Source: Synechococcales cyanobacterium S06 | Lineage (GTDB): Bacteria > Cyanobacteriota > Cyanobacteriia > Cyanobacteriales > JAABRE01 | Assembly (NCBI GenBank): GCA_011391125.1 | Contig: JAABRE010000001.1 | Span: 1 to 64,000, forward strand | Direction of reading: 5' to 3' | Length of the DNA stretch: 64,000 nt | Shown: positions 50,616 through 59,628 of the stretch, one piece after another | Numbering within the stretch: position 1 is the first letter of the stretch | How the letters are laid out: the number at the start of each line of letters is the position of its first letter | Program-made: the position numbers and the translations under genes | Notes under the pieces: generated by a model | Databases searched by the model: none | Seen by the model: only the letters and a program-made list of their open reading frames with translations | Told to the model about the DNA's origin: nothing

Positions 50616-50702
50616 AAAAACAGGGCGATAAATCGCAACTACAACGGACACTTAAAAATAGTTTAAACTGAAAAAATATTGGTAACTAGAGAGGTAAAAA
50701 AA

Positions 50703-51164
50703 ATGGTTGCACAATTAAAACAGACAAGTAAAAGTTTATATGATACTGATTATAATCTTTGGGTAATTGACACGGTTAAAAAGTTAGAAAATAAGGACTT
50801 TATTTCCCTTGATTTAGAGAATTTAATCGAGGAGGTATTAGATTTGAGCAAAAGAGAAAAGAAAAGGTTAGAAAGTTTGTTAATCCGACTTTTTGAACAC
50901 TTATTGAAACTAAAATATTGGGAGTCTGAACTTGAATATAACAAAGGTCATTGGAAAGGAGAAATTCGCAATTTTCGGAAACAAATTAATAAGGAATTAA
51001 AAGTTAGTCCTAGTCTGAAAAATTACTTTCGGGATATATTTGACGAATGTTATCAAGATAGTCGAGAAATTGTCAGTGATAAATCTCAACTTCCCCTTAA
51101 TATTTTCCCTGAAAAGGCGATCGCCGACCTTGAACAAATATTAGACGAGCATTGGTTGCCCTAA
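50703..51164 (+). CDS. DUF29 family protein
   Basis: 153 residues, matching DUF29: SLYDTDYNLWVIDTVKKLEN, DLENLIEEVLDLSKREKKRL (family hallmark), LLIRLFEHLLKLKYWESELE and WKGEIRNFRKQINKELKVSP. All helical, soluble, no catalytic motif. I use the ATG at 50703 because GAGG lies 8-11 bases before it and homologs begin near this Met. These genes are numerous in cyanobacterial genomes, often among toxin-antitoxin and mobile genes; the function is unknown. The 303 bp that follow (51165-51467) hold no gene or repeat I can support. Confidence 0.85.
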   Translation: MVAQLKQTSKSLYDTDYNLWVIDTVKKLENKDFISLDLENLIEEVLDLSKREKKRLESLLIRLFEHLLKLKYWESELEYNKGHWKGEIRNFRKQINKELKVSPSLKNYFRDIFDECYQDSREIVSDKSQLPLNIFPEKAIADLEQILDEHWLP

Positions 51165-51467
51165 TTTATCCGAAGAGTTCGTGTACGCAGGTCAAATATG
51201 AGGTAAAAACGGTTTTAGTGGCATTCATGGCGATTCTAGACGGTTTTTTAAGGGTTTTTTAGGAGGATACCAGCCCTTAGAGAATGCTAAAACGCAACAA
51301 CGAACCTTGGGAGTAATTTGTAGCAAAACTGACAATAATTTAAAGGTTTTTTGCTGAGATTTGGCTTCGTTTTTCCCACTCTACCAGGGAAATCCCCACT
51401 AGACAGGAACGATCGCCATTATATTCTAAAATAAAATAATAATCAGATATTAAGGGGTTAATTAAAT

Positions 51468-51743
51468 ATGAATGTAACAACGCCAACTAGACAAGAAATA
51501 GCTCAATTTATTAATGAAATCCAAGATGATTTGCTTCCTGAATTAGCTAATTTTCTGGAATATTTACGGTTTAAAAATGAGCAATTAACTAGGGATAAAC
51601 CAGCGACTGAAAATAATTTTTTGATAATGATTGCCGGGTTAGGAGAAAGTGAAGAAACGGATTTATCGGAACGAGATGAAGAAATCTTAGCTCAAGAAAA
51701 CGATCCCATTTATGGTTTTTATCAGGGAGAAAAGCAAGCATAA
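51468..51743 (+). CDS. Putative antitoxin (DUF2281-like) of a PIN toxin
   Basis: 91 residues. Helical start PTRQEIAQFINEIQDDLLPE and LANFLEYLRFKNEQL resembles DUF2281/VapB-like antitoxins; the acidic tail (DLSERDEEILAQENDP) fits toxin neutralisation. Stop and start of the PIN gene overlap by one base (TAATG), meaning coupled translation. Confidence 0.7.
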   Translation: MNVTTPTRQEIAQFINEIQDDLLPELANFLEYLRFKNEQLTRDKPATENNFLIMIAGLGESEETDLSERDEEILAQENDPIYGFYQGEKQA

Positions 51744-52156
51744 TGGCTGCTATTTTAGATACCAGTTTTTTACTAGCAACAGTAAATAGTAAAGACAAAA
51801 ATCATCAGCGTGTGATTAATGTTAGTCGTAATTTTACCGAAGAATTGATTTTACCAATTACGGTATTACCAGAAGTAAGTTATTTAATTACTTCTCGTTT
51901 AGGACACCATAAAATGAGACAATTTTTAGCACAATTAGCTTCGAGTAATGTGAGGGAAGTTGCTATTAATAAAAACGATTTAAAACGAGTAACAGAAATT
52001 TTAAATCAATATTCAGATAGTCAATTAGATTTTGTTGATGCTACTATTGTTACTATTGCAGAAAAAATGAAAATAACTAAAATTTTCACCTTAGATAGAC
52101 GAGATTTTAGTATCATTAAACCTAACCATTGTCCTTTTTTTGAAATTTTACCTTAA
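51743..52156 (+). CDS. PIN-domain toxin (VapC-like)
   Basis: 137 residues: AAILDTSFLLATVNSKDKNH with the first Asp (about residue 5), ITVLPEVSYLITSRLG (Glu), QLDFVDATIVTIAEKMKITK with Asp, and FTLDRRDFSIIKP (last Asp). A complete VapC-type Mg2+ RNase; targets of VapCs are usually tRNA or rRNA. One-base overlap with the antitoxin gene upstream. A TATAGC repeat follows 180 bp later. Confidence 0.87.
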   Translation: MAAILDTSFLLATVNSKDKNHQRVINVSRNFTEELILPITVLPEVSYLITSRLGHHKMRQFLAQLASSNVREVAINKNDLKRVTEILNQYSDSQLDFVDATIVTIAEKMKITKIFTLDRRDFSIIKPNHCPFFEILP

Positions 52157-52336
52157 CTTTTCTGGTACTTGCTGTAATGGGCAAGAAAAGCCGATCCCCA
52201 GGGTAATGGCGATCGCCCTTAAAATGAGTTTTTTTGCTTAAAACATATTTTAAGAGCATTAATGAGCCTGTTTAAGCGCTTTGGTCCGATGTTTAGGGGT
52301 GGGATGCATCTATCTTCTTGCCAATCTAATTTGTTA

Positions 52337-52444
52337 TATAGCATTTTTAGTTGATAATTTTTAGTTGATATTTTGCCTCTTTTTCCCCTCTCCCTTTGGT
52401 TGGAGGGGGTGAGGGTAGATAACACTTAATCAGAAAATGTTATA
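52337..52444. mobile_element. TATAGC-family MITE, copy F
   Basis: Left end TATAGCATTTTTAGTTGA, core CCCCTCTCCCTTTGGTTGGA, right end AATCAGAAAATGTTATA; same orientation as copy A. In the 324-bp gap 52157-52480 it is the only recognisable element. It ends 37 bp before the Uma2 start codon. Confidence 0.75.
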
Positions 52445-52480
52445 ATTAAAATTACACATATATTAAAAATAGTAAAAACC

Positions 52481-53092
52481 ATGATTATTGCTATTGAAAA
52501 ACCTAGGGAAACATTAACATTTGAAAAATTTATTACTCAACTTCCCGATGAAGGTCGTTATGAATTGGTTAATGGAGAAATTATGCGTATTTTACCCACG
52601 AGAAGACATGAAACTTTGGCCGAATTAGTTACCGATATTTTTAAAGATGAAGTTAAACGTTTAAAATTAAATTATTTTGTTTCTGGCCGAATTATGATTA
52701 GAACAGAGAATAAAAATAAACAGGAACAAGGTCGTCATCCCGATGTTACACTGGTAGATAAAACGTTATGGGAATCGAATCCTAGTTCTTATTCGGCCTT
52801 GGTTTCACCTCCCCAATTAGTGATAGAAATTGTCTCGACAAATTGGGAGGATGATTATGTGGATAAATTAGAAGAATATCAAGGTTTAGGTATTACTGAA
52901 TATTGGATTATTGATTATTTAGCGATCGCCTCCAGGAGTTATTTAGGAAACCCGAAAAAACCGACTATTTTTATCTATAAACTTCAGGAAGATCAAAGGT
53001 ATGAAATGACATCTTTTCAGGAAAATCAAAGTATTATTTCTAGCATTTTTCCCGAATTAAAATTAACACCAGAACAACTTTGGCAATTATAG
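52481..53092 (+). CDS. Uma2 family endonuclease-like protein
   Basis: 203 residues of the Uma2/DUF820 family, a PD-(D/E)xK nuclease-like fold abundant in cyanobacteria. RYELVNGEIMRILPT is the start, QGRHPDVTLVDK carries the Asp, PPQLVIEIVSTNWEDDY the E-x-V part of the site, and DKLEEYQGLGITEYWIIDY the downstream Lys/Tyr helix. The nuclease residues appear complete; biological role unknown. Convergent with the CO2-hydration gene, separated by a shared terminator hairpin. Confidence 0.87.
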   Translation: MIIAIEKPRETLTFEKFITQLPDEGRYELVNGEIMRILPTRRHETLAELVTDIFKDEVKRLKLNYFVSGRIMIRTENKNKQEQGRHPDVTLVDKTLWESNPSSYSALVSPPQLVIEIVSTNWEDDYVDKLEEYQGLGITEYWIIDYLAIASRSYLGNPKKPTIFIYKLQEDQRYEMTSFQENQSIISSIFPELKLTPEQLWQL

Positions 53093-53094
53093 AA

Positions 53095-53120
53095 ATCCGA
53101 TTTTTGCTTAAAAATCGGAT
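53095..53120. terminator. Bidirectional terminator between Uma2 and CO2-hydration genes
   Basis: ATCCGATTTTT (53095-53105) and AAAAATCGGAT (53110-53120) are perfect 11-bp arms with a 4-nt loop, 2 bp after the Uma2 stop and 8 bp before the convergent stop. The A and T at the inner arms match the AGAAATCCGATTTTT repeat family. Confidence 0.65.
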
Positions 53121-53128
53121 GGTAAAAT

Positions 53129-54259
53129 TTAATGATTAACGTCCAAAATCCGACTAGAAAGAAAACGATTCATCCACTTTTCTAAATATTTCCGATTCGC
53201 TAATTTTTCCTCCATATTAATAGTATCTAAAGGAAAAGGTGCTAAACCTTTAATTGCAGCAGTAGTTACACAAAACATGGACTTCTGGAATGTAGTGCAT
53301 ATTTGCACACGCAAATCATCCTCTTTTCTTAAAGTTTGCTGATAGAAATCATGCAAATAATCAGGGAGAAAATGACGCATATCCTGCATTAATAAAGTGG
53401 GTGGAATTCCGGCGCTACCAATGGGTAAAGGATCAGCATATAAAGCACCAAATGCAAAAGAACCTTGATCAAAGGGGATTTGATAAGCTTGAGCATTATA
53501 GGAAATTGTCCCCGGAAAAGGAGTTCCTCTGAAGAATACTGCTTCCACATAGGGTACTGCTGTATCCATCAAAAATGTTAAATTAGCAGATTTGGGTAAA
53601 ATATCATAAACCTGATCCTTAATTTTCACTTGATAAGTAATCGGTGTATTTGCATCGGCAACCAATGCATCTAAAATGTATTGAACTACGTCGGGAATCG
53701 TTTTAATTTTGCCTTGATCATACAAATCAGAAAGTGAGAGAAACATATCGGCCATAATCCGCCAAAATTGTCCCAAACCGCTATAATAAGCCATCTGTCT
53801 GATTTGTTCAAAGAGAAAATCAGGGAAAATTTTATGCAAAGTTAAGATGACAAAATTACCTTTTAATTTAGCCTCGATCGCCTTTTGTGCTAATTGTGTA
53901 AATTCGCTGGTATCAAGAAATGAGTCTAAACCACCACCTCCGTGCCAAAACATGGCTTTCATACAATATTCAGCATATTCAAAATTAATGCGATCATGGC
54001 ATAAATACTGAGCTAATTTGTTAAAAGTAACTTCGCCATTAAAGTATTTAAAAAAGGGAAATAACTCAAGAAACTGATGTTCAGCAATATAATTTAAGTT
54101 ATTAGAATAAGCATCTAAAACGACACCATAACTCTTAAGAATTCCCACCACTTCCATGACATTTTCTGGGGAATCTTTTAATAAAGCTTCACCCCTTTCC
54201 AAACGATAAATATATTCAGCTAAAGGATGTTTTGAAGGTTGAAAAGTTGCTGTTACCAT
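53129..54259 (-). CDS. CO2 hydration protein (ChpX/CupB type)
   Basis: 376 residues. These proteins bind a specialised NDH-1 complex and drive conversion of CO2 to bicarbonate, thus taking up CO2 at the thylakoid membrane. Recognisable segments: HPLAEYIYRLERGEALLKDS, FEYAEYCMKAMFWHGGGGLD (His/Cys of the proposed Zn region, about residues 95-114), FYQQTLRKEDDLRVQ and LAPFPLDTINMEEKLA. Length nearer to CupB than to the longer CupA. It is downstream of ndhD and ndhF and no cupS-like gene follows, which also favours the constitutive ndhF4-ndhD4-chpX set. The A/B assignment is inference; family identity is firm. Confidence 0.88.
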   Translation of the reverse strand: MVTATFQPSKHPLAEYIYRLERGEALLKDSPENVMEVVGILKSYGVVLDAYSNNLNYIAEHQFLELFPFFKYFNGEVTFNKLAQYLCHDRINFEYAEYCMKAMFWHGGGGLDSFLDTSEFTQLAQKAIEAKLKGNFVILTLHKIFPDFLFEQIRQMAYYSGLGQFWRIMADMFLSLSDLYDQGKIKTIPDVVQYILDALVADANTPITYQVKIKDQVYDILPKSANLTFLMDTAVPYVEAVFFRGTPFPGTISYNAQAYQIPFDQGSFAFGALYADPLPIGSAGIPPTLLMQDMRHFLPDYLHDFYQQTLRKEDDLRVQICTTFQKSMFCVTTAAIKGLAPFPLDTINMEEKLANRKYLEKWMNRFLSSRILDVNH

Positions 54260-54313
54260 AGTTTTAAAAGGTTTGTAGTTGCGCTTTAGCGCTATATTAT
54301 TCTTGTTAAAGGT

Positions 54314-54375
54314 GGTGGGTTACGGCTGCTTATTATCTTAGTAAAAATAATTGAATTTTCGCTGCCTAACCCACC
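54314..54375. repeat. Degenerate GGTGGG hairpin between ndhD and the CO2-hydration gene
   Basis: GGTGGGTTACGGC against GCTGCCTAACCCACC. It is flanked by AGTTGCGCTTTAGCGC, which is similar to the core of the 124-bp MITE. It may reduce readthrough or stabilise the upstream mRNA. Confidence 0.5.
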
Positions 54376-54383
54376 CTACAATG

Positions 54384-55886
54384 TTAATTTTTCATGGTTA
54401 ACTGCACCTGATTAACTGTTAATTGATTACTAATGGCGGCGGTATCAACTTCACTCCAATTTAATAACCAATTCGGTTGTAATCCTAAGATAATAATAAA
54501 CACAGCTAACACCAAACCCGGCAATCTTTCCGAAAATTGCACCGGAGGTAAATTTGCTAATTCTGGAGTTAAACGGCCGAAAAATACCTTATTTACCATT
54601 AACAAAAAGTAAACCGCAGTTAAACCCGTACCAATTAAGCAAAATAGAGTTTGGACAGGAAAAATGGGGAAACTACTGCGAAAAATGAGAAATTCCGCGA
54701 TAAAACCCACCATTCCGGGGATTCCGGAACTTGCCATAACTCCCAAGATCATTAAACTGCCAACCACCGGTAAACCTTTTTCTGGATTCAGCAACCCCCT
54801 AAGATAATCAACATCGCGACTGCCGGTTTTCCGGTAAACTACGCCAACTAAGACAAATAAGAGGGCAGAAATCAAACCATGACTGACCATTTGCGCAACA
54901 GCCGCTACTAAAGCCAAAGGTGTGCCAGCTGCAGCAGCGAGTAAAATAAAAGCCATGTGTGCAATGGAAGAATAGGCCACCACCTTTTTCATGTCTTTTT
55001 GGGCAATGGCGCAAGAAGCTCCGTATAAAGCACTAATCGCAGCCCAAGTCGCCAAAAATGGCGCTAATTCCTGCCAAGCTTGGGGGAATAAAGCTACACC
55101 GAAACGCAATAAACCATAGGTTCCCAACTTGAGCAATACCCCAGCTAATAGCACGGATATCGGGGTAGAAGCTTCAACGTGGGCATCGGGAAGCCAAGTA
55201 TGGAAAGGGAAAAAAGGGATTTTGATGCCAAAACCGATTAAAATTCCACTTAATAAAAGTAACTGGGTTGCTAATGGTAAAGTTTGGGATAATAGCGGTC
55301 CATAAGCGAAACTTTTAGCACCGGTAAGCCATACTAAACCCAAAAATGAGGCCAGCAGTAAAATTCCAGAAACAGCAGTATAAATGAGGAATTTTGTCGC
55401 AGCATAGCCCCTTTTTTGACCTCCCCAAATGGCAATGAGGAGATATAAAGGAATAAGTTCCACTTCATAAAAGAGGAAAAACAAGAGTAAATCTTGTGCT
55501 AAAAATGCGCCGACAACTCCCACATTTAATAACAACAAAAGGGCATAATAAAAGCGGGACCTTTCGATGGTTTCTGAACTAATCCAAATAGCCACCACAG
55601 TGAGTAAACTATTGAGAACAATTAAAGGTAAAGAAAGACCATCTAACCCTATTTGATAGTTTAAACCGAGCCATTCAATCCAAGTTAAATTCTCAGAAAA
55701 TTGCATTCCTCCCTGATTGGGGTCAAACTGGAATACTAAGAAAATGGTCCAAAATAATATGACTAAAGAACATAAAAGAGCTAAGTTTTTGTGTAGAGGC
55801 GAACTGTCGTTTTCCCCTATTTTTTGAGGCCAAAAACTGATTATCACTGCTCCTATTAACGGTAATAAAATTAAAACACTGAGCAT
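54384..55886 (-). CDS. ndhD: NAD(P)H-quinone oxidoreductase subunit D (NdhD4/D3-type, CO2 uptake)
   Basis: 500 residues, antiporter-like proton channel subunit of NDH-1, about 14 membrane helices. Conserved residues: Glu in FFLFYEVELIPLYLLIAIWG (about 134-153), Lys in KFLIYTAVSG, and LPDAHVEASTPISVLLAGVL (about 230-249) with KLGTYGL; His in YSSIAHMAFILLAA. Together with ndhF and the CO2-hydration protein this belongs to the NDH-1MS/MS' CO2-uptake complex. The gene starts 53 bp after ndhF on the same strand. Paralogous NdhD1/D2 of respiratory NDH-1 are not in such clusters, which supports the subtype. Confidence 0.93.
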   Translation of the reverse strand: MLSVLILLPLIGAVIISFWPQKIGENDSSPLHKNLALLCSLVILFWTIFLVFQFDPNQGGMQFSENLTWIEWLGLNYQIGLDGLSLPLIVLNSLLTVVAIWISSETIERSRFYYALLLLLNVGVVGAFLAQDLLLFFLFYEVELIPLYLLIAIWGGQKRGYAATKFLIYTAVSGILLLASFLGLVWLTGAKSFAYGPLLSQTLPLATQLLLLSGILIGFGIKIPFFPFHTWLPDAHVEASTPISVLLAGVLLKLGTYGLLRFGVALFPQAWQELAPFLATWAAISALYGASCAIAQKDMKKVVAYSSIAHMAFILLAAAAGTPLALVAAVAQMVSHGLISALLFVLVGVVYRKTGSRDVDYLRGLLNPEKGLPVVGSLMILGVMASSGIPGMVGFIAEFLIFRSSFPIFPVQTLFCLIGTGLTAVYFLLMVNKVFFGRLTPELANLPPVQFSERLPGLVLAVFIIILGLQPNWLLNWSEVDTAAISNQLTVNQVQLTMKN

Positions 55887-55939
55887 TTTTTTTGTTCGTT
55901 ATTGGGCTAAGGCCCCTAAAAAAAGTTAATTATTAATTG

Positions 55940-57841
55940 TTAATTAAAAAAAGAAGACCAATAATCAAAAACCATTGACCATTGACCAGTATAAACTAAC
56001 CAAACTAACAGTAACCCTACCCCAAAAATGATTGTAAAAACGTAAAATTGGGATTGACCACTGACGTTATATCTCAGTGCACTACCACTGAAAATTGTCG
56101 CTAAACCGGTTAAATTAACTAAACCATCCACTACATAACGGTCAAACCATGAAGTTAACTTCGCTAAATTCGCTACCAACCAGACTACTGTTACACCGTA
56201 GATTTTGTCGATATAAAAATCATAAGCTAATAAATCTTGGAAAAAACGGCGATAAAATTGGGTTGGTCGGGACAACTCCCTCGTTAATTCCATGGTTAGG
56301 GCCAGCATTACTCCCAGAAAACCACTAATGACTAACAAAGGTACAGCAACTTTTTCCCAAATTGGCGCATTTTCTGACCATTGTCCTGACGAGGTTAATA
56401 ATAGTTGCCAATTTTCTAAGAAGAAGGGGAGTAACAGGGTGACAATAATCAAGGATACCATGGGCACTGCCATGGGCCAGGGTGATTCAGCTACTCGTCT
56501 GGTTTTTGCTTGAGTTTCTCCTAAAAATACGAGACGAAAAACACGAGTTAAATTAATCGCACTGAGGAAATTGACTAATAGGATCAAGATTAAGAGCCAC
56601 AAAGGAGTATCCCAGAAACCATTGACCCAACGTTTCATGGTCCAAAAACTACCCAATGGTAGCAGGGAAATTAGGCCAGCAGAACCAACTAGAAAACTTG
56701 TGGTTGTAGCCGGCATTTTTGACCATAAACCCCCCATTTGGGTGATATTTTGGCTGCTGGTATTCAGGATAATTGAACCAATACTCATGAATAACAAGGC
56801 TTTGGCGATCGCATGGGTAACTAGCAGTAATAAAGCAATGTCAACTTGTTGTAATCCTACCGTAATAAAGACTAAACCCAGATAAGCACTGGTGGAATGG
56901 GATAGAGTGCGTTTGATGTCGGTTTGGGCGATCGCCACCAATGAAGAACCGATCGCCGTCATCGCACCAATGATAATTAAGGCATCGGAAGCAACAGGGG
57001 AGATGGTAAAAACAGGTTGAAGTTTGATTAAAACCAAAGCACCGGCCGAAACCACAATGGAATTCCGCATAATTCCCGCTGGATTCGGACCTTCCATCGC
57101 TTCATCGAGCCATAAATTGAGGGGAAATTGAGCACATTTACCCACCGGACCGGCGATTAAAGCCAACCCTAACAAAGTAGCACTGACAGGAGGTAAAGGG
57201 TTAGTTGCGACCCAACTTTCCAACTCACTGAAAGTTAAATCTGTCCCAAAACTGGATAAAGCAACAATCCCCATTAATAAGAGAATATCGCCAACTCTTT
57301 TGGTTAAGAAAGCATCTCTAGCGGCCGTAACAACCAAAGGTTGAGCATACCAAAAACCCACCAATAAATAGGTACTAAGAGTCAGCATTTCTAACAACCC
57401 GTAACTGAGCAGTAAAGAATCAGAAATGGCAATTCCGCTCAAAGCCGCTTCAAAGAAGCCCATTAAGCCATAAAAACGGGCCATGGACCAATCTTTTTCC
57501 ATGTACCCCAAAGCAAAGACTTGAGCTAATAAGCTAATTCCCGTGACTAACTCCATCGCTCCGAGACTCAGGGAAGAAATTTCCAGCACCAAAGACAAGT
57601 CTAAATCAGCAACTTGCACCCAATGGAAGACCAATTGGCGGGGTATTTCATCCCAAAATAATCTAAAGGCGAAAGTACCATGGATAAAAGCCAGCAAAGT
57701 CATCAATATATTGATGTAAGCAGCCGGTCGAGGTCCAGTTTTGGTAATCAGACCAAAAGACCAAGGAAGGGTTAAAACAGCACCAATCAACCCATAGAAA
57801 GGAATAAACCAAACATTTTCCAGCAAAAAGTCAGTCATCAA
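55940..57841 (-). CDS. ndhF: NAD(P)H-quinone oxidoreductase subunit F (NdhF4/F3-type, CO2 uptake)
   Basis: 633 residues, the distal proton-pumping subunit of NDH-1, with about 15 or 16 helices. Conserved: GFFEAALSGIAISDSLLLSY, LLMGIVALSSFG, CAQFPLNLWLDEAMEGPNPA (about 236-255), SHSTSAYLGLVFITVG and THAIAKALLFMSIGSIIL (Lys about 353). The lateral amphipathic helix and C-terminal anchor helix (FTIIFGVGLLLVWLVYTGQW) are visible. Start ATG at 57841 or the next codon. It opens the minus-strand ndhF-ndhD-chpX operon, divergent from ccmK across 652 bp. Confidence 0.93.
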   Translation of the reverse strand: MMTDFLLENVWFIPFYGLIGAVLTLPWSFGLITKTGPRPAAYINILMTLLAFIHGTFAFRLFWDEIPRQLVFHWVQVADLDLSLVLEISSLSLGAMELVTGISLLAQVFALGYMEKDWSMARFYGLMGFFEAALSGIAISDSLLLSYGLLEMLTLSTYLLVGFWYAQPLVVTAARDAFLTKRVGDILLLMGIVALSSFGTDLTFSELESWVATNPLPPVSATLLGLALIAGPVGKCAQFPLNLWLDEAMEGPNPAGIMRNSIVVSAGALVLIKLQPVFTISPVASDALIIIGAMTAIGSSLVAIAQTDIKRTLSHSTSAYLGLVFITVGLQQVDIALLLLVTHAIAKALLFMSIGSIILNTSSQNITQMGGLWSKMPATTTSFLVGSAGLISLLPLGSFWTMKRWVNGFWDTPLWLLILILLVNFLSAINLTRVFRLVFLGETQAKTRRVAESPWPMAVPMVSLIIVTLLLPFFLENWQLLLTSSGQWSENAPIWEKVAVPLLVISGFLGVMLALTMELTRELSRPTQFYRRFFQDLLAYDFYIDKIYGVTVVWLVANLAKLTSWFDRYVVDGLVNLTGLATIFSGSALRYNVSGQSQFYVFTIIFGVGLLLVWLVYTGQWSMVFDYWSSFFN

Positions 57842-58117
57842 AACTGCCCTAATAAATACAACATAAGTTAAACCTTATATTATCAATGTTTCTGTTATTT
57901 TTGTCAGGTGATTCTCCTGAGCAATTAGCAAATCTCATTGCTGATCATCAAAAATATTAATAAGTTTAGAAATTTGCCTCATCGAATCATTAATTAGGCA
58001 TAAATTTTTGTAAATAAATCTTGACTATCACCCTAAAATGTGCATCAAAAAAAACGTAAAAGCCTTAAGTATTTATGCTGAGTAAATAACAGAAATAAAA
58101 AAAAGATCAAATAGTAA

Positions 58118-58232
58118 GGAAGTAATTTCCTGACCATCATGAAGGTGGTTTTCCGGTCTCGTCAGGAGGGTGTGCTTCTCGTGTGCGCCTTAATCCATAA
58201 GGGTTTTCACCTTAACGAGTAGTACCGAGCAA
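58118..58232 (+). ncRNA. Candidate structured RNA or regulatory region between ndhF and ccmK
   Basis: A GC-richer island in AT-rich DNA, 260-380 bp upstream of ccmK. CGGT-CTCGT (58154-58162) pairs with ACGAG-TAGT-ACCG (58215-58227), enclosing GGTGTGC/GTGCGCC (58169-58175 / 58182-58188) and CTTA/TAAG hairpins. AAGGTG (58142-58147) can pair with CACCTT (58208-58213), crossing the outer stem, so a pseudoknot or an alternative fold is possible. No T-tract follows on either strand. Not recognised as a known riboswitch. The strand is assumed. Confidence 0.35.
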
Positions 58233-58493
58233 AAAAGTATTAAAATTAATAAACAAAGAGATTACAAATTATCATAAATATTTATATTGTCAATGGTCTC
58301 ACAGTTCCCTATTATTTTGATAGCTCACAAAAAATTGGCCAACCTCAGAAAAAATTGTAAAAATTATCAAAGCAAAGAAATAAAAGTCAAAACTTTGACA
58401 AGAGTACACATTCTTGGGAAGATCAAAAAGTAGAAGTCAATTAAATTAATTAGAAACCTTAATTTAAAAAAGTAAAGAAGGAGGAAATAGATA

Positions 58494-58805
58494 ATGTCCA
58501 TCGCCGTAGGAATGATCGAAACCCAAGGTTTTCCCGCCATCGTTGAAGCCGCTGACGCTATGGTTAAAGCAGCCCGCGTTACCTTAGTTGGTTACGAAAA
58601 AATTGGTAGTGGTCGCGTCACCGTAATCGTACGGGGTGACGTATCAGAAGTACAAGCTTCCGTATCCGCTGGAATCGAAGCAGCCAACCGCGTTAATGGC
58701 GGCGAAGTGCTATCTACCCATATCATCGCACGTCCCCACGAAAACTTGGAATATGTCCTACCCATTCGTTACACCGAAGAAGTAGAACAATTCCGCGCCT
58801 ATTAA
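58494..58805 (+). CDS. ccmK2: Carboxysome shell protein CcmK2
   Basis: 103 residues, a single BMC domain forming hexamers that tile carboxysome facets. Sequence [20 protein letters not shown], the central-pore loop [17 protein letters not shown] (about residues 35-51), and C-terminal [17 protein letters not shown]. Length 103 and position first in the operon match CcmK2 of Synechocystis. AAGGAGG ribosome site lies 9 bp before the ATG. The second ccmK follows 94 bp later, and ccmL, ccmM, ccmN after that. Confidence 0.95.
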   Translation: MSIAVGMIETQGFPAIVEAADAMVKAARVTLVGYEKIGSGRVTVIVRGDVSEVQASVSAGIEAANRVNGGEVLSTHIIARPHENLEYVLPIRYTEEVEQFRAY

Positions 58806-58899
58806 GTAGCAAGTATCTCAGTAGCTTGCAATAAAATGCAACTACTCAAAACTACTTAACAAAACAGCAAGTAAAAATTTTTTAAGGAGCATAAATTAA

Positions 58900-59238
58900 A
58901 TGTCCATCGCAGTAGGAATGATTGAAACCCTAGGGTTTCCCGCAGTAGTCGAAGCCGCTGACTCCATGGTCAAAGCAGCCCGGGTTACCTTAGTTGGTTA
59001 CGAAAAAATCGGCACAGGAAGAGTAACAGTAATTGTGCGCGGTGATGTTTCTGAAGTACAAGCCTCCGTCGGCGCCGGAATTGAATCAGTAAAAAGAGTC
59101 AATGGTGGCCGAGTGCTGTCGACTCATATTATTGCTCGTCCCCACGAAAACTTGGAGTATGTTTTACCCATTCGCTATACAGAAGCCGTAGAACAATTCC
59201 GCGAGAGCATCAATCCTAGACGACCTCTTACTCGTTAA
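58900..59238 (+). CDS. ccmK1: Carboxysome shell protein CcmK1
   Basis: 112 residues, near-identical in the BMC domain to ccmK2 (pore loop [17 protein letters not shown]), with a longer C-terminal tail [11 protein letters not shown] that marks the CcmK1 type (about 111 residues in Synechocystis). The basic tail changes the concave face of the hexamer. AAGGAGC ribosome site. Sequence identity to the adjacent gene indicates tandem duplication with continued selection. Confidence 0.95.
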   Translation: MSIAVGMIETLGFPAVVEAADSMVKAARVTLVGYEKIGTGRVTVIVRGDVSEVQASVGAGIESVKRVNGGRVLSTHIIARPHENLEYVLPIRYTEAVEQFRESINPRRPLTR

Positions 59239-59292
59239 TTATTAACCAGAAATAGCACCTTTTTTTTTAAGATAAAAAAACCAACCTAAATA

Positions 59293-59601
59293 ATGCAAAT
59301 TGCTAGAGTAAAAGGTACAGTCGTTAGCACCCATAAAGTGCGTAGTCTCACCGGGATGAAATTAGTCCTCGTGCAGTTCATAGACGATCAGGGCAATCCC
59401 CTCGATAAATATGAAGTCGCCGGCGATACCGTAGGCGCTGGAATCAATGAGTGGGTGCTAGTCAGCAGAGGTGGTGCCGCTCGTGTTGAGGATAGTAGCG
59501 CAAATCGCCCTCTGGATGCGCTCGTCGTGGGAATAATTGATACTGTCACCGTCGAAAATCGATCACTCTATAGCAAAAAAGAAGCCGAGAGAGTTTATTA
59601 A
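59293..59601 (+). CDS. ccmL: Carboxysome vertex protein CcmL
   Basis: 102 residues, the pentameric EutN/CcmL protein capping shell vertices. Features: MQIARVKGTVVSTHKVRSLT, KLVLVQFIDDQGNPLDKYEV, DTVGAGINEWVLVSRGGAAR and VVGIIDTVTVENRSLY. Small and complete. It lies 54 bp after ccmK1 and 27 bp before ccmM. Pentamers are needed in only about a dozen per shell; the ribosome site here is poor (AACCTAAATA), in keeping with low demand. Confidence 0.96.
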   Translation: MQIARVKGTVVSTHKVRSLTGMKLVLVQFIDDQGNPLDKYEVAGDTVGAGINEWVLVSRGGAARVEDSSANRPLDALVVGIIDTVTVENRSLYSKKEAERVY

Positions 59602-59628
59602 AAAGCAAATAAGGAGGGAAAAAAAACC

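Noticed and set aside
53129-57841. Calling the cluster ndhF3-ndhD3-cupA
   Set aside because: No cupS-like gene follows, and the hydration protein is short like CupB. Still uncertain without a tree, so the paralogue number is left out of the gene symbols.
58118-58232. Identifying the structured island as a known cobalamin, TPP, glutamine or SRP RNA
   Set aside because: None of the core conserved strings of these classes could be found on either strand.
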